From assembly GCA_963969365.1 (NCBI GenBank), contig OZ017749.1:3348001-3412000 (forward strand): DNA of 64,000 nucleotides, read 5' to 3'. This DNA comes from Asterochloris sp. CNOR1 (Eukaryota; Chlorophyta; Trebouxiophyceae; Trebouxiales; Trebouxiaceae). Shown one piece after another: positions 37,032 to 46,976 of this stretch. How positions within the stretch are numbered: position 1 is the first letter of the stretch; each line of letters begins with the position of its first letter. Position numbers and translations under genes: made by a program. The notes beneath the pieces were generated by a model. It was not told the origin of the DNA and ran no database searches. It was given only the letters and a program-made list of their open reading frames with translations.

Positions 37032-39071
37032 ATGGCGAGGCTTGCTGTGCTTCTGAGCTTGGTGGCTCTCTTAAGCACGACTTATGCTGCTCAGAAGGCG
37101 CAGCAGGATCCCAAGATCACCTCAAAAGTGGGCAAAAGGGCTGGAGGAACCTACTGGCTTCTCTCTGGTTCCAGATCTGTCCTGGTACTCAAAGGTGGTC
37201 TGTGAATGCCCCAGGTGTTCTTTGACATCGAGATAGATGGGAAGAGCGCTGGCAAAATAACTTTTGGCCTGTATGGAGACGTGGTCCCCAAGACAGCAGA
37301 GAACTTCAGGGCTCTGTGCACAGGCAAGTGGATGCATGTATGTGGCCAGTCCCACATCCTTCACCTCACGCGCACATGGATTTGCCATTGCACTGCAGGA
37401 GAGAAGGGCATGGGCAAGTCTGGCAAGAAGCTGCACTACGAGGGCTCCACCTTCCACAGAGTGAGCCACGATGCAGCGCCAAAAACATCTGGGCTCTGCC
37501 CATGCACACAGCAGTAGACAGCCTTGTGAACTGCAGCCCCGGGCTTGCCTCCCGTCCACACCACCCTTTTGTGCTTGAGCTGCTGAGTGTGTGGCACAGG
37601 CCCCTGTGTCACTGTGGTGCTGAATGTGCCTGCTGGCCCTGCAGGTGATCCCCAACTTCATGCTCCAGGTGGGTGGCTTGCCTGACTATGTCCTGATGGG
37701 GCATCGTACTCAGGCGCCCTGTGGCTGGACCCAACCCGCGGCCAGGTTGCACTGTGCTCCAGCAGTACTCCCTGGCAGTAGCAGCAAAGGCGGGCCCCAA
37801 GTGCCAGCATGTGGCTGAGGGCCAGTCTGCACAGATGAGTGAGGGAATGCGTCCCTACTGGTGCGCCTGTCTTCAGCATTCATACACCTTGCCTGCAGGG
37901 TGGCGACTTCACGCACGGGACAGGCACAGGCAAGAGTCCCCGCCAGCCTGCTGCTGGCTGTGAAGCTGTATTCGCTTGACCCTGCTTTGACGCCTGCACA
38001 GAGTTTCCACATTGCAGCAGCACAACTTGTATCTGCTGCCAGGCACGCGCAGCTCACTGCTGACTGAGGTGCCATTTTGCAGGTGGAGAGTCAATCTATG
38101 GCGCCAAGTTCAAGGTGTGCTGTGGCACTCGTCTGCCCAAGTGCCCAACTATGACCCAGTCAGCTTGAGCCCTGTTTGCCCGGCCACACGCGTGCCTGGC
38201 CTGGACAGGACTCCTACAGGGCGGCGACATGCACCTCCTGCCAATGTTCTCACCGCACATCGCCCTTTCCCTGCAGGATGAGAACTTCAAGATCAAGCAC
38301 AAGGGCAGCGGTCTGCTCAGCATGGCCAATGCAGGTGGGCTGCAATGCACGGCAGTCAGCAAGGGAGGTTTCCGACACATGGCTTGACGAAGATCCTGCA
38401 CCTTTTGAACTGCAGCACCTCATTTAACACCATGGCACTCCACAGCTTCCACAGCACAGGCTGCTTAGTGTTTTGTTGCTCGTGGCAGACCATTTAGCAC
38501 CATGGGCGCTGCAAGCGTCAACTACACGTCTGTGATTGAGAGCCAATGTCTCTGAATGGCAAATGATTCTGCAGCACGATATAACAAACTGCTGCTGTGG
38601 CGCAGGCCCCGACACCAATGGTAGCCAATTCTTCATCACCACTGTGGACACCCCCTGGTTGGACGGCAAGCACACTGTGTTTGGCAGAGGTGGGCTGCGT
38701 GAGAAAGCCCCTGTATGACAGAGACATCTTCACAGGCGACTGCCTGAACAGTCAAAGTGCCTGGGCTGGTTGGAGCATGACTTTGGGCATGTCTTGCTGG
38801 CATGGCAGGGTCATGCGGGCACATTTCTCAGGCACACCTGTGGGATTCGATATTCCCTTAAGAGGGCAGCTGCACGGCCTACTGCCTCCACTAACTTGCA
38901 GACTACATGGCTCTCATGTGCCTGCCTGGCTCATCTGCAGTGCTGGAGGGGATGGACGTTGTGAAAGCCATTGAGGCAGAGGGCACTGGAAGCGGAAAGC
39001 CCCGCAAAACAATCACAATCAAGAAGTCCGGAGAGGTGCGGAAGAAGCAAGGCCTCTTCGGCATCATCTGA
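37032..39071 (+). CDS. Secretory-pathway cyclophilin (peptidyl-prolyl isomerase B type), 208 aa, 9 exons
   Basis: Catalyses cis-trans isomerisation of prolyl bonds during folding in the ER. An N-terminal signal peptide ([19 protein letters not shown]) is followed by the cyclophilin barrel. Active-site blocks are intact: [15 protein letters not shown] (catalytic Arg, Phe, Gln), [19 protein letters not shown] and [12 protein letters not shown] with the drug-contacting Trp. Length matches cyclophilin B. Exons: 37032-37127, 37215-37323, 37399-37460, 37645-37668, 37899-37929, 38083-38114, 38277-38334, 38606-38689, 38941-39071; phases close at 209 codons. Two introns (after 37323 and after 37929) must use GC donors, because only GCAAG follows the codon required by the invariant protein sequence. 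The C terminus (KKQGLFGII) has no classic KDEL signal. Confidence 0.95.
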
Positions 39072-39362
39072 GAGTCTCTCTGCTCCCCAAGGACCTGGCT
39101 GCTGGCAGTACTGTGAACACTCAGTTTGTGCTGTTTTTCTGCATGAACAGCAGCGGACACAGCCTGAGCACTTACGTCCAGCCAGAGAGGACCAGGAGGG
39201 ACTCACTGACATGCAAGATGGCAGGCTGCCTTCTTTGTGAGCGCCTCAAGTGTTTTGAACATTGCCCTTTTTGGCAGCTGTGGCCACGGCTGGGCCAGAA
39301 GGTCAAGCAGCCGAGTGCCATAGCAGCACCCAGTAGCATCTACTCTGCTGCTATTACACATC

Positions 39363-41366
39363 ATGCCCAAGAGCAAACGGAATAGGATTGGTGAGTTGCG
39401 AACGCAGCTGCCGGCGATCTCTGTGGGACAAGCCCAACTGGAGACTGACCTTGCTCTGCAGTGGCTCTGACCAAGGTCAAGAAGAAGAGCAAGGAGTGGA
39501 GAGAGCGTCTCATCACAACAGCAAGGAACTTATTGGACGAGTGAGTTTGCCTGCCCAGCTTATGTGCAGCCCTGCCCTGTACATCCCTGGAGGCACCTTG
39601 TAGGGTCACTGCACTGCAACAAGCCAGCCTCTGACTGCAGGTACCCAGCAGTCTATGTATTCAAGCACGACAACCTCCGAAATGACAAGTTCAAGGAGCT
39701 CCGGGAGGAGCTCAAGGACACCAGCAGGTCAGCATCTTTGAAAGCAATCCCTTGCGTGGTCACAGCAGCAGTGCTTGCCTGGAAGACCCGTGAGGCGGCG
39801 CCAATGCTGCGCCAGATCACAGGGCTCACAAACAGCAACGTGTGAATGGAGGAGCAGTGCGGGTGGCTTCAATGCTGCATCAGGTTGCATATATGCATCT
39901 CACCTCCTGCATACCTGCACAGGCAGCTATCTCCCAGGCACAGGCCCAATGCTGATCTCAATCCACTGCAGCGAAGTCGTCACCCCCTGAAGCCACACAA
40001 CTCCTCACGCCACGCACTGCAGGCCACTCGCTGCAGTGCTGACCCGCTTTGCACTGCATGCTGCACTGCATGCTGCACTGCATGCAGACCATGCAGCTAC
40101 CTTGTCGTATGTCCACCCGCTCCCAACCCCCTGCACCGTGTTGGACTGCCATGCTCTGCTGCAGGTTCTGCATGGGCAGCACCCGCGTCCTTCAGGTGGC
40201 CATGGGCAGGACTGACGCAGACGAGTACAAGGCCAACCTGAGTCAGCTCACAGAGCGCGTGCGCGGCAATGTGGGCCTCTTCTTCACCAAGCTGCCCCGG
40301 CATGAGGCAAGGGGCATGTGCACACTCCATTGTTGCTGCCTGCTGCAGCTGCTAGGCAGCTCATGCACAACCTGCCTCTGCCTGGCTGCTGTCTGGAGTG
40401 GCCGGCCTGTGACCGGCACAGTTCTGGTGCAGTATAACACTTGCCCCTGTCACAACTGCTGCTGGTGTAGCTGCAAGGTCCTCAATTGACTGATTGAGTT
40501 GCTTATGGCCCGCCATCAGCGCATCTGCACAGCCTCTGCCGGCCATGCAGTGGTCTGTGACCACCTTCCAACCCAGAGCCTCCCCCTTGCTGCAGGTCGA
40601 GCTGATCTTTGACAACTTCGAGGCCCTGGACTTTGCCCGCACAGGCAGCCGCGCGACGGAGACCTTCACAGTGCCTGAGGGGCCTGTGCAGGGCCCCCTG
40701 GGGGAACCCCTGGCCCACACTCTGGAGCCGTCCCTGCGTAAATCAGGCATGCCCAGCCGCCTGAACCGCGGCGTGGTGGAGTGTGTGTCAGAGTACACTG
40801 TGTGTCGGGAGGGGGAGCGGCTGACTCCGGGGCAGGCAGCCCTGCTGCGAACCTTCGATGTGAAGATGGCGGCCTTCAAGCTACGCCTGCTGGCCTGCTG
40901 GCAGGCCGAAGGTGGGTGCTGGACGCAGTGATGTGTTGGAACGGGCTTGTTTTGGTGGAGGTCCGGACGATCAGGCTGCGGCTGCTGAGGCAGATGGTGA
41001 GTGCTGCACACAGGGCCTGCTCAGCCAGTCTGAAGCCCTTGAGTGGGCCATTGAGGTGTGCCTGTGAGCCTTCTGTCAGGCACAAGGTGGGTGCATCTAG
41101 ACAGAGCTGACCCAATACAGTTTCGCTGACATCTTCGGGACAAGAAGGCAACAGGGGAGTTTTCTGCTGGACTCAGCCATGCTTTGGTGGGACCATATGT
41201 GGCAGTTGCACATTCTGTGCTGTGTCTTGCAGTCAGGTTGACACAAGCCTTGTGCTGACTTGTAGGCAACCTCTATGAGAGCATTGCGGAGGCCGATGAT
41301 GATGGTAGCGATGCAATGGATGCGGAGGACCTTGATGGTGTCACCTTTGAGACAGCTGAGGTCTGA
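39363..41366 (+). CDS. MRT4: Ribosome assembly factor MRT4 (uL10-like), 250 aa, 6 exons
   Basis: Nuclear/nucleolar paralogue of stalk protein P0 that holds the P-stalk site on pre-60S ribosomes until late maturation. Starts with the family signature MPKSKRNR..LTKVKKKSKEW; the core blocks are NLRNDKFKELREELKDTSR, MGRTDADEYKANL, GLFFTKLPRHE, FDNFEALDFARTG and GMPSRLNRGVVE. It ends in an acidic tail (EADDDGSDAMDAED) and lacks the P-protein C-terminal peptide, as expected of MRT4. Exons: 39363-39390, 39462-39540, 39641-39727, 40165-40306, 40596-40911, 41266-41366; phases close at 251 codons. The intron after 40306 has a GCAAGG donor. Confidence 0.94.
40050..40085 (+). repeat. Three tandem 12-bp repeats in MRT4 intron 3
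   Basis: The unit tgcactgcatgc occurs three times in a row, perfectly, within the third intron. It is a simple intronic minisatellite. Confidence 0.85.
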
Positions 41367-41417
41367 AACAGTCAAGCCTGCAAGGAGTGCAGGCATCCCA
41401 CCCCACCAAGCAACGCA

Positions 41418-41422
41418 TGTAA
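41418..41422 (+). promoter_or_regulatory. TGTAA polyadenylation signal candidate for MRT4
   Basis: TGTAA lies 52 nt after the MRT4 stop codon, in a locally AT-rich stretch, matching the chlorophyte poly(A) signal. Confidence 0.55.
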
Positions 41423-41499
41423 CATTTAATTTCAGGTTGATGACGCCCATGCATGCCCCATTGACGACCAGGCCAGACAAGTCGAGTTCACAAACAGAC

Positions 41500-41504
41500 T
41501 TACA
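41500..41504 (-). promoter_or_regulatory. TGTAA polyadenylation signal candidate for the DUF760 gene
   Basis: The plus-strand ttaca is TGTAA on the minus strand, about 225 nt past the DUF760 stop. With the MRT4 signal at 41418 on the other strand, the two convergent transcripts would end without overlapping. Confidence 0.45.
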
Positions 41505-41728
41505 CATCAGGACCGAGCTTCACAGCTTTCCAAGTGAAAGGGGGCAGGCACAGTGTGTTCAAAATTGTAATCAGCTGATGCAACAAGCATCATCGTCGCC
41601 TCACCAGCAGAGACAGACATTGCGCGAAAGGAGTGTCGAAACTGCTGCAATTGTGACAAGTGTACAGGCTTCTGCAGTATGATACACTGTCCGTGGCCCC
41701 CACAGGGATCTAGAGGCGGTCACAGCAC

Positions 41729-44700
41729 TCAACTTGCAACTGACGGTAGGCAAAGTGCCTGCAGGTAGCACCAAAGAATATGGATGAGTACCTGCCAGCT
41801 CTGCTACAGCCACCTCAAACAGGCTTGCTGGGCTCATGGTGTTCATCAGCAGCTAAGGCATGCTGCAGGCCTGCTATTGCTGGCAAGGCTGTGGCCAAAA
41901 TCTAGAGCTTACCTGCTCAAAATCCAGATTAACCTCATGCTCACGCAACGACCACCCCATGATCAACAAGTAATAGAAGATGCGGCCCTGCAAGCCACAA
42001 CGGGATTGGCAACAAGCTGTGTCCTGATAGACAGTTTCCCTGACAGGCTAACCAGAATTTGCAGCCCCACAATGATGAAAGCCAGCCTGGTCGGATTGGT
42101 GTCAGCTCAGAGTCCGCTTGCACCCTGTCGACGGCAGCCAGGGTGGCTGCCTCTGTGCTGGCTGTTGACCCTTTGTCTCTTGCTGCTGCTTGCTATGTGT
42201 TGCAGCATAGCACAGCACAGCACAGTTGATAGCAGATGCAGGTGCACTCACCAGTTCAAGGGACGAGGCTTCACAGGGAGCCTCAAACTGATCCTGGTTG
42301 CCAGCCTCAGTGCCTGTGCGCAGCATCAGACATCAGCCTGGTCAACATTGGGGCTGCTTGTCAGATCCGTTCGGCTGCATGTGCAGTGAGTCAAGCTCGA
42401 TGGTGGCAAGTGAGTGCTCTGCCAGCTAAGGTGTGCGGGGGCAGCACCGCACTCTCGTTGCAGCAGCAAGAGTGCAAAAAGGGCTGTTGGTGGACAGTGG
42501 GGTGAAGTCGCTGACTGCGCAGGGTGTTTACCATAATGAGAGTCATGGAAGTGGTAGATTGCCAGAGTGAATCAGTCCAACGTGGCAGCGCCAAGCAGGA
42601 GTTCTCCTCAAGCAGGGTGGACGAGGCCAACTGCACTTCTTCAAGCAGGGTCTCACCAAGCAGGGTGTGAATTAAGGAGTTTGAGGCCTCGATAAACTCG
42701 TCACTGGGGGCACGGATGGTCTCGATCTGGGCATGTGGCAGCCCTTTGATGTAGTCCAGCAGCCTGTTGCTGCCAGCAGCATGAATGTACAGCTGGGTCG
42801 CCCTCTGCAGACAACAAAGGGTCAGTCAGCCACAGGCGCAGCCTGCAGCTGCTGGCAGTGGGCAAGCACAGCTCAGGGATTGGCCTTGGCAGGATTGCCC
42901 TTGGTGGGGCACAGTGCAGCACAGCGTCAGCCACAGGCACTACATGCAGTGGCACCCACTGCACGACACCCTCTACCCCTGCTGACAGGACAATGGAGGC
43001 CTTGCGCACCCACCAGCACAGAGCTGCAGTGGCGTCAGCTGACTGCTTGCTGTGAGTGGAACCCCAAGCACTTGCAAGGTAGCAGGGTTTTATATGCCTG
43101 GACAAAGCGGTGTGAAGCAGCCCAGATCACAATGAAGACACACAGCTACCAAGCACTTGCAGGGAAGCGGGGATGGCTTGGTGCCTGGACAGAGTAGCTA
43201 TCAAGCACTGGCAGGGCGGCAAGATTTGCCTGATGCCTGGAAACTGCAGCTAGCAAGCACTTGCAGGGCAGCAGGATGGTCCTGGTGCCTGACACTAGCA
43301 GTCTTCAAGCCCTGATCATGTTCGGAGCAAGTATCTGTTTGAAACCCCCGCTCACCTGCTGCTTGAGCACTTTGACCTCGTTCTCCAGCGCCTGGATGTG
43401 CTGCTCTGCTGGCACCCGCACCGGGCCGGTCTTGTGGTGCCACCTGATGACCTCCCCGGACACCTTTTTCTGGGTGCCCTCAGCATAGGAGGCACTGTCG
43501 TCGTACTCCTGCATCGTCATGATGGGCAGATGGGGGGCGTCATGCCACCCATCAAAGTCGTCCCCTGCAGGCAGGGCAGGGGGAAAAGCTTCAAAGGCGC
43601 CTGTGGATGGAGACAGATTGTCCTTGCAGACCAGTCATGGGCAGCGTTGAAGAGGAACGTGCAGCATGATGTGCCAGCTCAGGCAGTGCTGGCAGCCAGA
43701 TCCTGTCACCAGTGCAGGTTGTCCATGAATGCAAGTGCTGCTCCAGCCACATGCTGGGGTGAGATGCTTGTCCAGCAGGCTACAGAGGATGGGAGTTGGC
43801 GCGCATGACAGTCCTTACGCAGCAGAGACAGCCTAAGCTGGCCAGATGCTCACCTTGAGGGATGAAGCTTGCCCAGCAGGCCAAAACACATCCAGCTCTG
43901 TGCACACAGCAGTCCACGTGCAGCAGAGATAGCCCCCCTCAAGCCGGCCACATCCCCACATGAGGGGAGATGCTTGTCTCAGCAAGCCTCTGTGCGCATG
44001 ACAGCCCCCCTGCAGCAGCCAGCCTGCCAGAGCCGGCTGGATGCTCACCTGAAGGGAGGTACTTGTCCCAGCATGCCATCCTGTAGACCGCATTGCGGAA
44101 CATGAGCCCCGTGCGCATGAGGGTCCACATCAGCTCAGCCAGGTCTTCGGTCCGCATGGACACGCTCACGGCAAAGTAGCGCTGGGGCAGGTTGCCCAGG
44201 AGGTTGGAGATGGCCTTCTCCATCGCCTCCACCACCTGCACAGTGCACGCAGGAGCTCCGCACAGGCAGAGTGGCCAACAGGGTGGCAGACGACAGGGAG
44301 GGCCTCCCTGGACAGGAAAGGGGACCTGTTGCCCAGCAGGTTGGAGATGACTTCCCCGGGTGTATCCACCACCTGCACACAACTGGCAGGAAAGAGCTGG
44401 AAACAAGTGCACCCAGCCCGGCCTTTCGGAGGTCTGGGGTGGACGTCTACATCACCCACTGCCTGCGCAGCAGAGGCAGTACTCAGTGCAGGCAAGCGCC
44501 CTCAAGCAGGTTCGGATTAACTCAGAACAGCAAACCCGACAGGAGGGCAGCGAACAGGCAGAAAATAGCCTTCTCCACTGCCTCCACCACGCATGCAGCA
44601 CCTGTGGGAGGAGGTCAGCACAAGATACGACAAGCATGTTTCTGACTGCTCTTCTCCGATGCCTCAACCATCTGCACGGTGCAAGAGTGGCTGCATTCTG

Positions 44701-45342
44701 CTCAGCGCCATCACCTATCATGAAAGACAATTGCGAGGCACGCAAGAAACACCCAGCAGGCGCGCGATTGCTGTGGACGCCTGCCCAGCTGCTTGTCGCC
44801 CAAAACCCTTGCTGGACTCACATATGGGGGTCCATCCCTGGTGAAGTCTGCCATGCTCTTTTCAGGCTCGGCGTTCTGCACCAGCCGTAGGAGAGACATC
44901 TTGCGGTCCACCTCTGACGCCTGCTGCATCTGCAGACAGGTAAACAACCAATGCTGATGTTTGGATACCGTTGAACATGAACCTGGCTGGGGTCATGGCA
45001 CAAAGGCTGTGCACAGGGTTGAGGCTTGCAGACGCACTTGGTAGGTGGTACTGGCCAAGCTGCCTGAGGAGTGCTTGGTGCAACATGCATGTGCTGTGCG
45101 CTGGCACAAACCTGCTTCCGGAGGAGCTCCTCCACGCTGTGTGGAGTCTGCTGGCTGTTCCCTGAGCCCTCAAGAGACCCTGAGCATCTGCAGCTTGCAG
45201 TCCGAGAGGGCTGGGCTCTGCCACCAGCTGCACGCAGCTGCCTCAAGGCAGCCCTGCCACGCGACAGCAGGCCTTGCCGTGAGGCAGCGAAGGCCTCAGA
45301 GGTGGTGGAGCCACCACAAGCACAGCTTGGCTGCAGCAACAT
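41729..45342 (-). CDS. Plastid-targeted DUF760 family protein, 349 aa, 8 exons
   Basis: Member of the plant/algal DUF760 family; function unknown, usually plastid-located. Exon 1 is a Ser/Arg/Ala-rich transit peptide (MLLQPSCACGGSTTSEAF...). Two DUF760 repeats follow: the first with ISNLLGNLPQRYF, SMRTEDLAELMWTLM and RTGLMFRNAVYRM, the second with LLDYIKGLPHAQIE, SNSLIHTLLG and LGRIFYYLLIMGWSLREHE. A coiled-coil segment (HIQALENEVKVLKQQ) lies between them. Exons in transcript order: 45342-45112, 44929-44822, 44235-44049, 43564-43356, 42804-42657, 42313-42252, 41987-41913, 41758-41729; phases close at 350 codons. The 30-nt last exon is the least certain. Introns 2, 3 and 4 are full of repeats, including decayed copies of both ends of exon 3. 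Confidence 0.85.
43068..43290. repeat. Minisatellite in DUF760 intron 4, four units
   Basis: An imperfect unit of roughly 50-80 bp recurs around 43068, 43150, 43205 and 43253. Each carries caagcacttgcagggnagcng followed by a tggtgcctggaca-like tail. It is intronic and non-coding. Confidence 0.65.
43749..44075 (-). repeat. Decayed tandem copies of the 3' boundary of DUF760 exon 3
   Basis: The plus-strand sequence of the true exon end plus donor (gctcacctgaagggaggtac, about 44043-44062) recurs in degenerate form at about 43849, 43955 and 43755, each followed by ttgtccagcaggc-like sequence. Units are roughly 100 bp apart and carry degenerate versions of the real donor. Confidence 0.6.
44240..44690 (-). 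repeat. Three decayed copies of the 5' boundary of DUF760 exon 3
   Basis: The true exon starts VVEAMEKAISNLLGN at 44235. Upstream in the intron, minus-strand frames read VVDTPGEVISNLLGN (about 44368), VVEAVEKAIF (about 44594) and MVEASEKSSQ (about 44670). Each follows a former acceptor. They lie in different contexts and drift progressively from the true exon. Confidence 0.7.
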
Positions 45343-45634
45343 ATGCGCTGCAGCCCCCGGCGTGGTTTTCTCCTGGACAGCAACACTGCAGGGGGAACAG
45401 AGTCGGGCAGTGAGGCCCGAGCGTGCTGAGATAATCGTTCCGCTTCTCTGGCCACCGCCGGGAGGTCAAACCCTGGCGGGGTTTGTTGGGCCTGAACCAT
45501 CTTGAACACATCTGAGCAAGCAAAGGTGCCAGTGTGGCGCAGCAGGTACAAGCAAGCATGATGCTGCCCTTGTGTCGTATGCTCCAGGAGAGAAGCAAGC
45601 ATGCCCCTGACACATTGTGCTCTGTACTCTGTAG
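45343..45634. other. Head-to-head flank of DUF760 and G-patch genes
   Basis: About 290 bp between the DUF760 start (-) and the first confident exon of the G-patch gene (+). It probably contains the first exon and promoter of the G-patch gene. I could not choose between the possible ATG codons. Confidence 0.4.
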
Positions 45635-46752
45635 GCCCAGAACGGGGGAGCAGGGGAATTTTACCGCAACCTTGTGGGTGGGCTGCAGAAGCCTCTGGAT
45701 GCTGCAGCACCAGCTTCTACACCCTCTGCACCTGAAGGAACCTCCAGAGCTGGTCCAAGGCAAGCTGCTGACGTGCTGCTCCGGCAGGTTGCACAGCAGA
45801 CCTCAAGCTTCAGTTGTCTAGCAGCCGTCCTGCACATGTCTGTAGCCCTGCTCATTTGCCTGTGCAGGAATCTTCGCTTCCAGCAGGGAGCCACCCTGTT
45901 TGCTGTGCCTGATCAACAGCAAAGTGCGCCACCAAGAGCAACAGCACAGGGGCAGCCTCCTGCCCGTGACACTTCCCAGCGGACGCATCAGCAGCTTGGG
46001 GAGTGCAATGTGGGCTTCCAATTGTTACAGAAGGCAGGCTGGAGGTCTGGGCAGGGCCTAGGAGCCTCAGAGCAGGGCCAAACTGAGCCCCTCGCTGCAT
46101 GGCATCAGCAGGGGCGGGCAGGCATTGGTGTGGGAAATGCGCCGCAGCTTAATGCTGCTGAGAAGCAGGCAGGTAGCAGCGGCCAGGGCTCTGCGCAGCA
46201 ACAGCAGCAGCAGCCAGCGACAGGAATGCGAGAGAAGCAGCTCAAGCGCAAGCAGCCCGTGCCGAATGTGCCGGAGGCGTTTGACACTAAAGTCAGACGG
46301 CACCAGCAGGTGGGCGTCCCGTGACTCTTGCTCGCAACACCCATACTGTGCCAAATGTATCACAGCAATGCAATGGCCCTGGCCCTTCTGGGACGCACTG
46401 TTGCTGATCGCATCTATGGCACACATGCATGCCTTCCAAACCACACTGCTTGTGACACAAAGCATGCCTGCCATTGTCTAGATGGGCAGCCAGCTGCCAG
46501 CCAATGTGAAGGCAGCTGCTGTGGTGATGCTGGATGTGCGTCACGGCAGAGCGTCGTTGCAGAGCAGTGGACCCTGTTGCAGCACTGTGCTTTGCAGTGC
46601 AGGTGCGCAATGCTGAAGCAGACAAGGCAGAGGAGGCAAGGCTGCGGCAGTTCCTGTACCGCAGCTTCAATGAGCCCAGCAGTGCTGAAGCGGACTGCAG
46701 TCCCCTTCTGCGCCACAGCGTCAGAACTTCCAGAATGAACCCATTGCTTTAG
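45635..46752 (+). CDS. G-patch domain protein, at least 238 aa (first exon unresolved)
   Basis: G-patch proteins bind and activate DEAH-box RNA helicases in splicing or ribosome assembly. The G-patch core is clear: NVGFQLLQKAGWRSGQGLG followed by WHQQGRAGIG. A glutamine run (QQQQQQ) follows, then a basic segment (REKQLKRKQPVP), FDTKVRRHQQ and a C-terminal helix ADKAEEARLRQFLYRSFNE. Exons: 45635-45759, 45868-46309, 46603-46752, all in phase. The first junction needs a GCAAGC donor after 45759. Upstream of 45635 the exon opens after an acceptor (gtag), so the start codon lies in an exon I could not place. The subfamily is not identifiable from what I see. Confidence 0.78.
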
Positions 46753-46976
46753 CAGCATGCTGTGTGTGATTTGCACTGGGACAAGCTTACTTGAGCATTC
46801 GAGACCCAACCTTGGACAACGTTGGGTGAATTTGCAGCCAGAGTCCTCCTAAAATGGAATGTCAAGGGGTGGCGAGCTCCATGGGATCTCGGTAATCTAT
46901 CTGAGGATGGCACGACGGGTCGTTCAGTACTGCATAGACAAAGCTGCCTAAAAGGAGCGCTGCATCACTAGGTGCC

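Noticed and set aside
41941-42123. A separate membrane-protein gene on the minus strand (hydrophobic frame around LAFIIVGLQILVSLSG)
   Set aside because: The neighbouring blocks are in phase with the DUF760 gene and match the end of its second domain. The hydrophobic frame falls in an intron.
43068-44690. Repeats as a CRISPR array or transposon
   Set aside because: Units are imperfect, lack uniform spacers, terminal inverted repeats and any transposase, and match a neighbouring exon.
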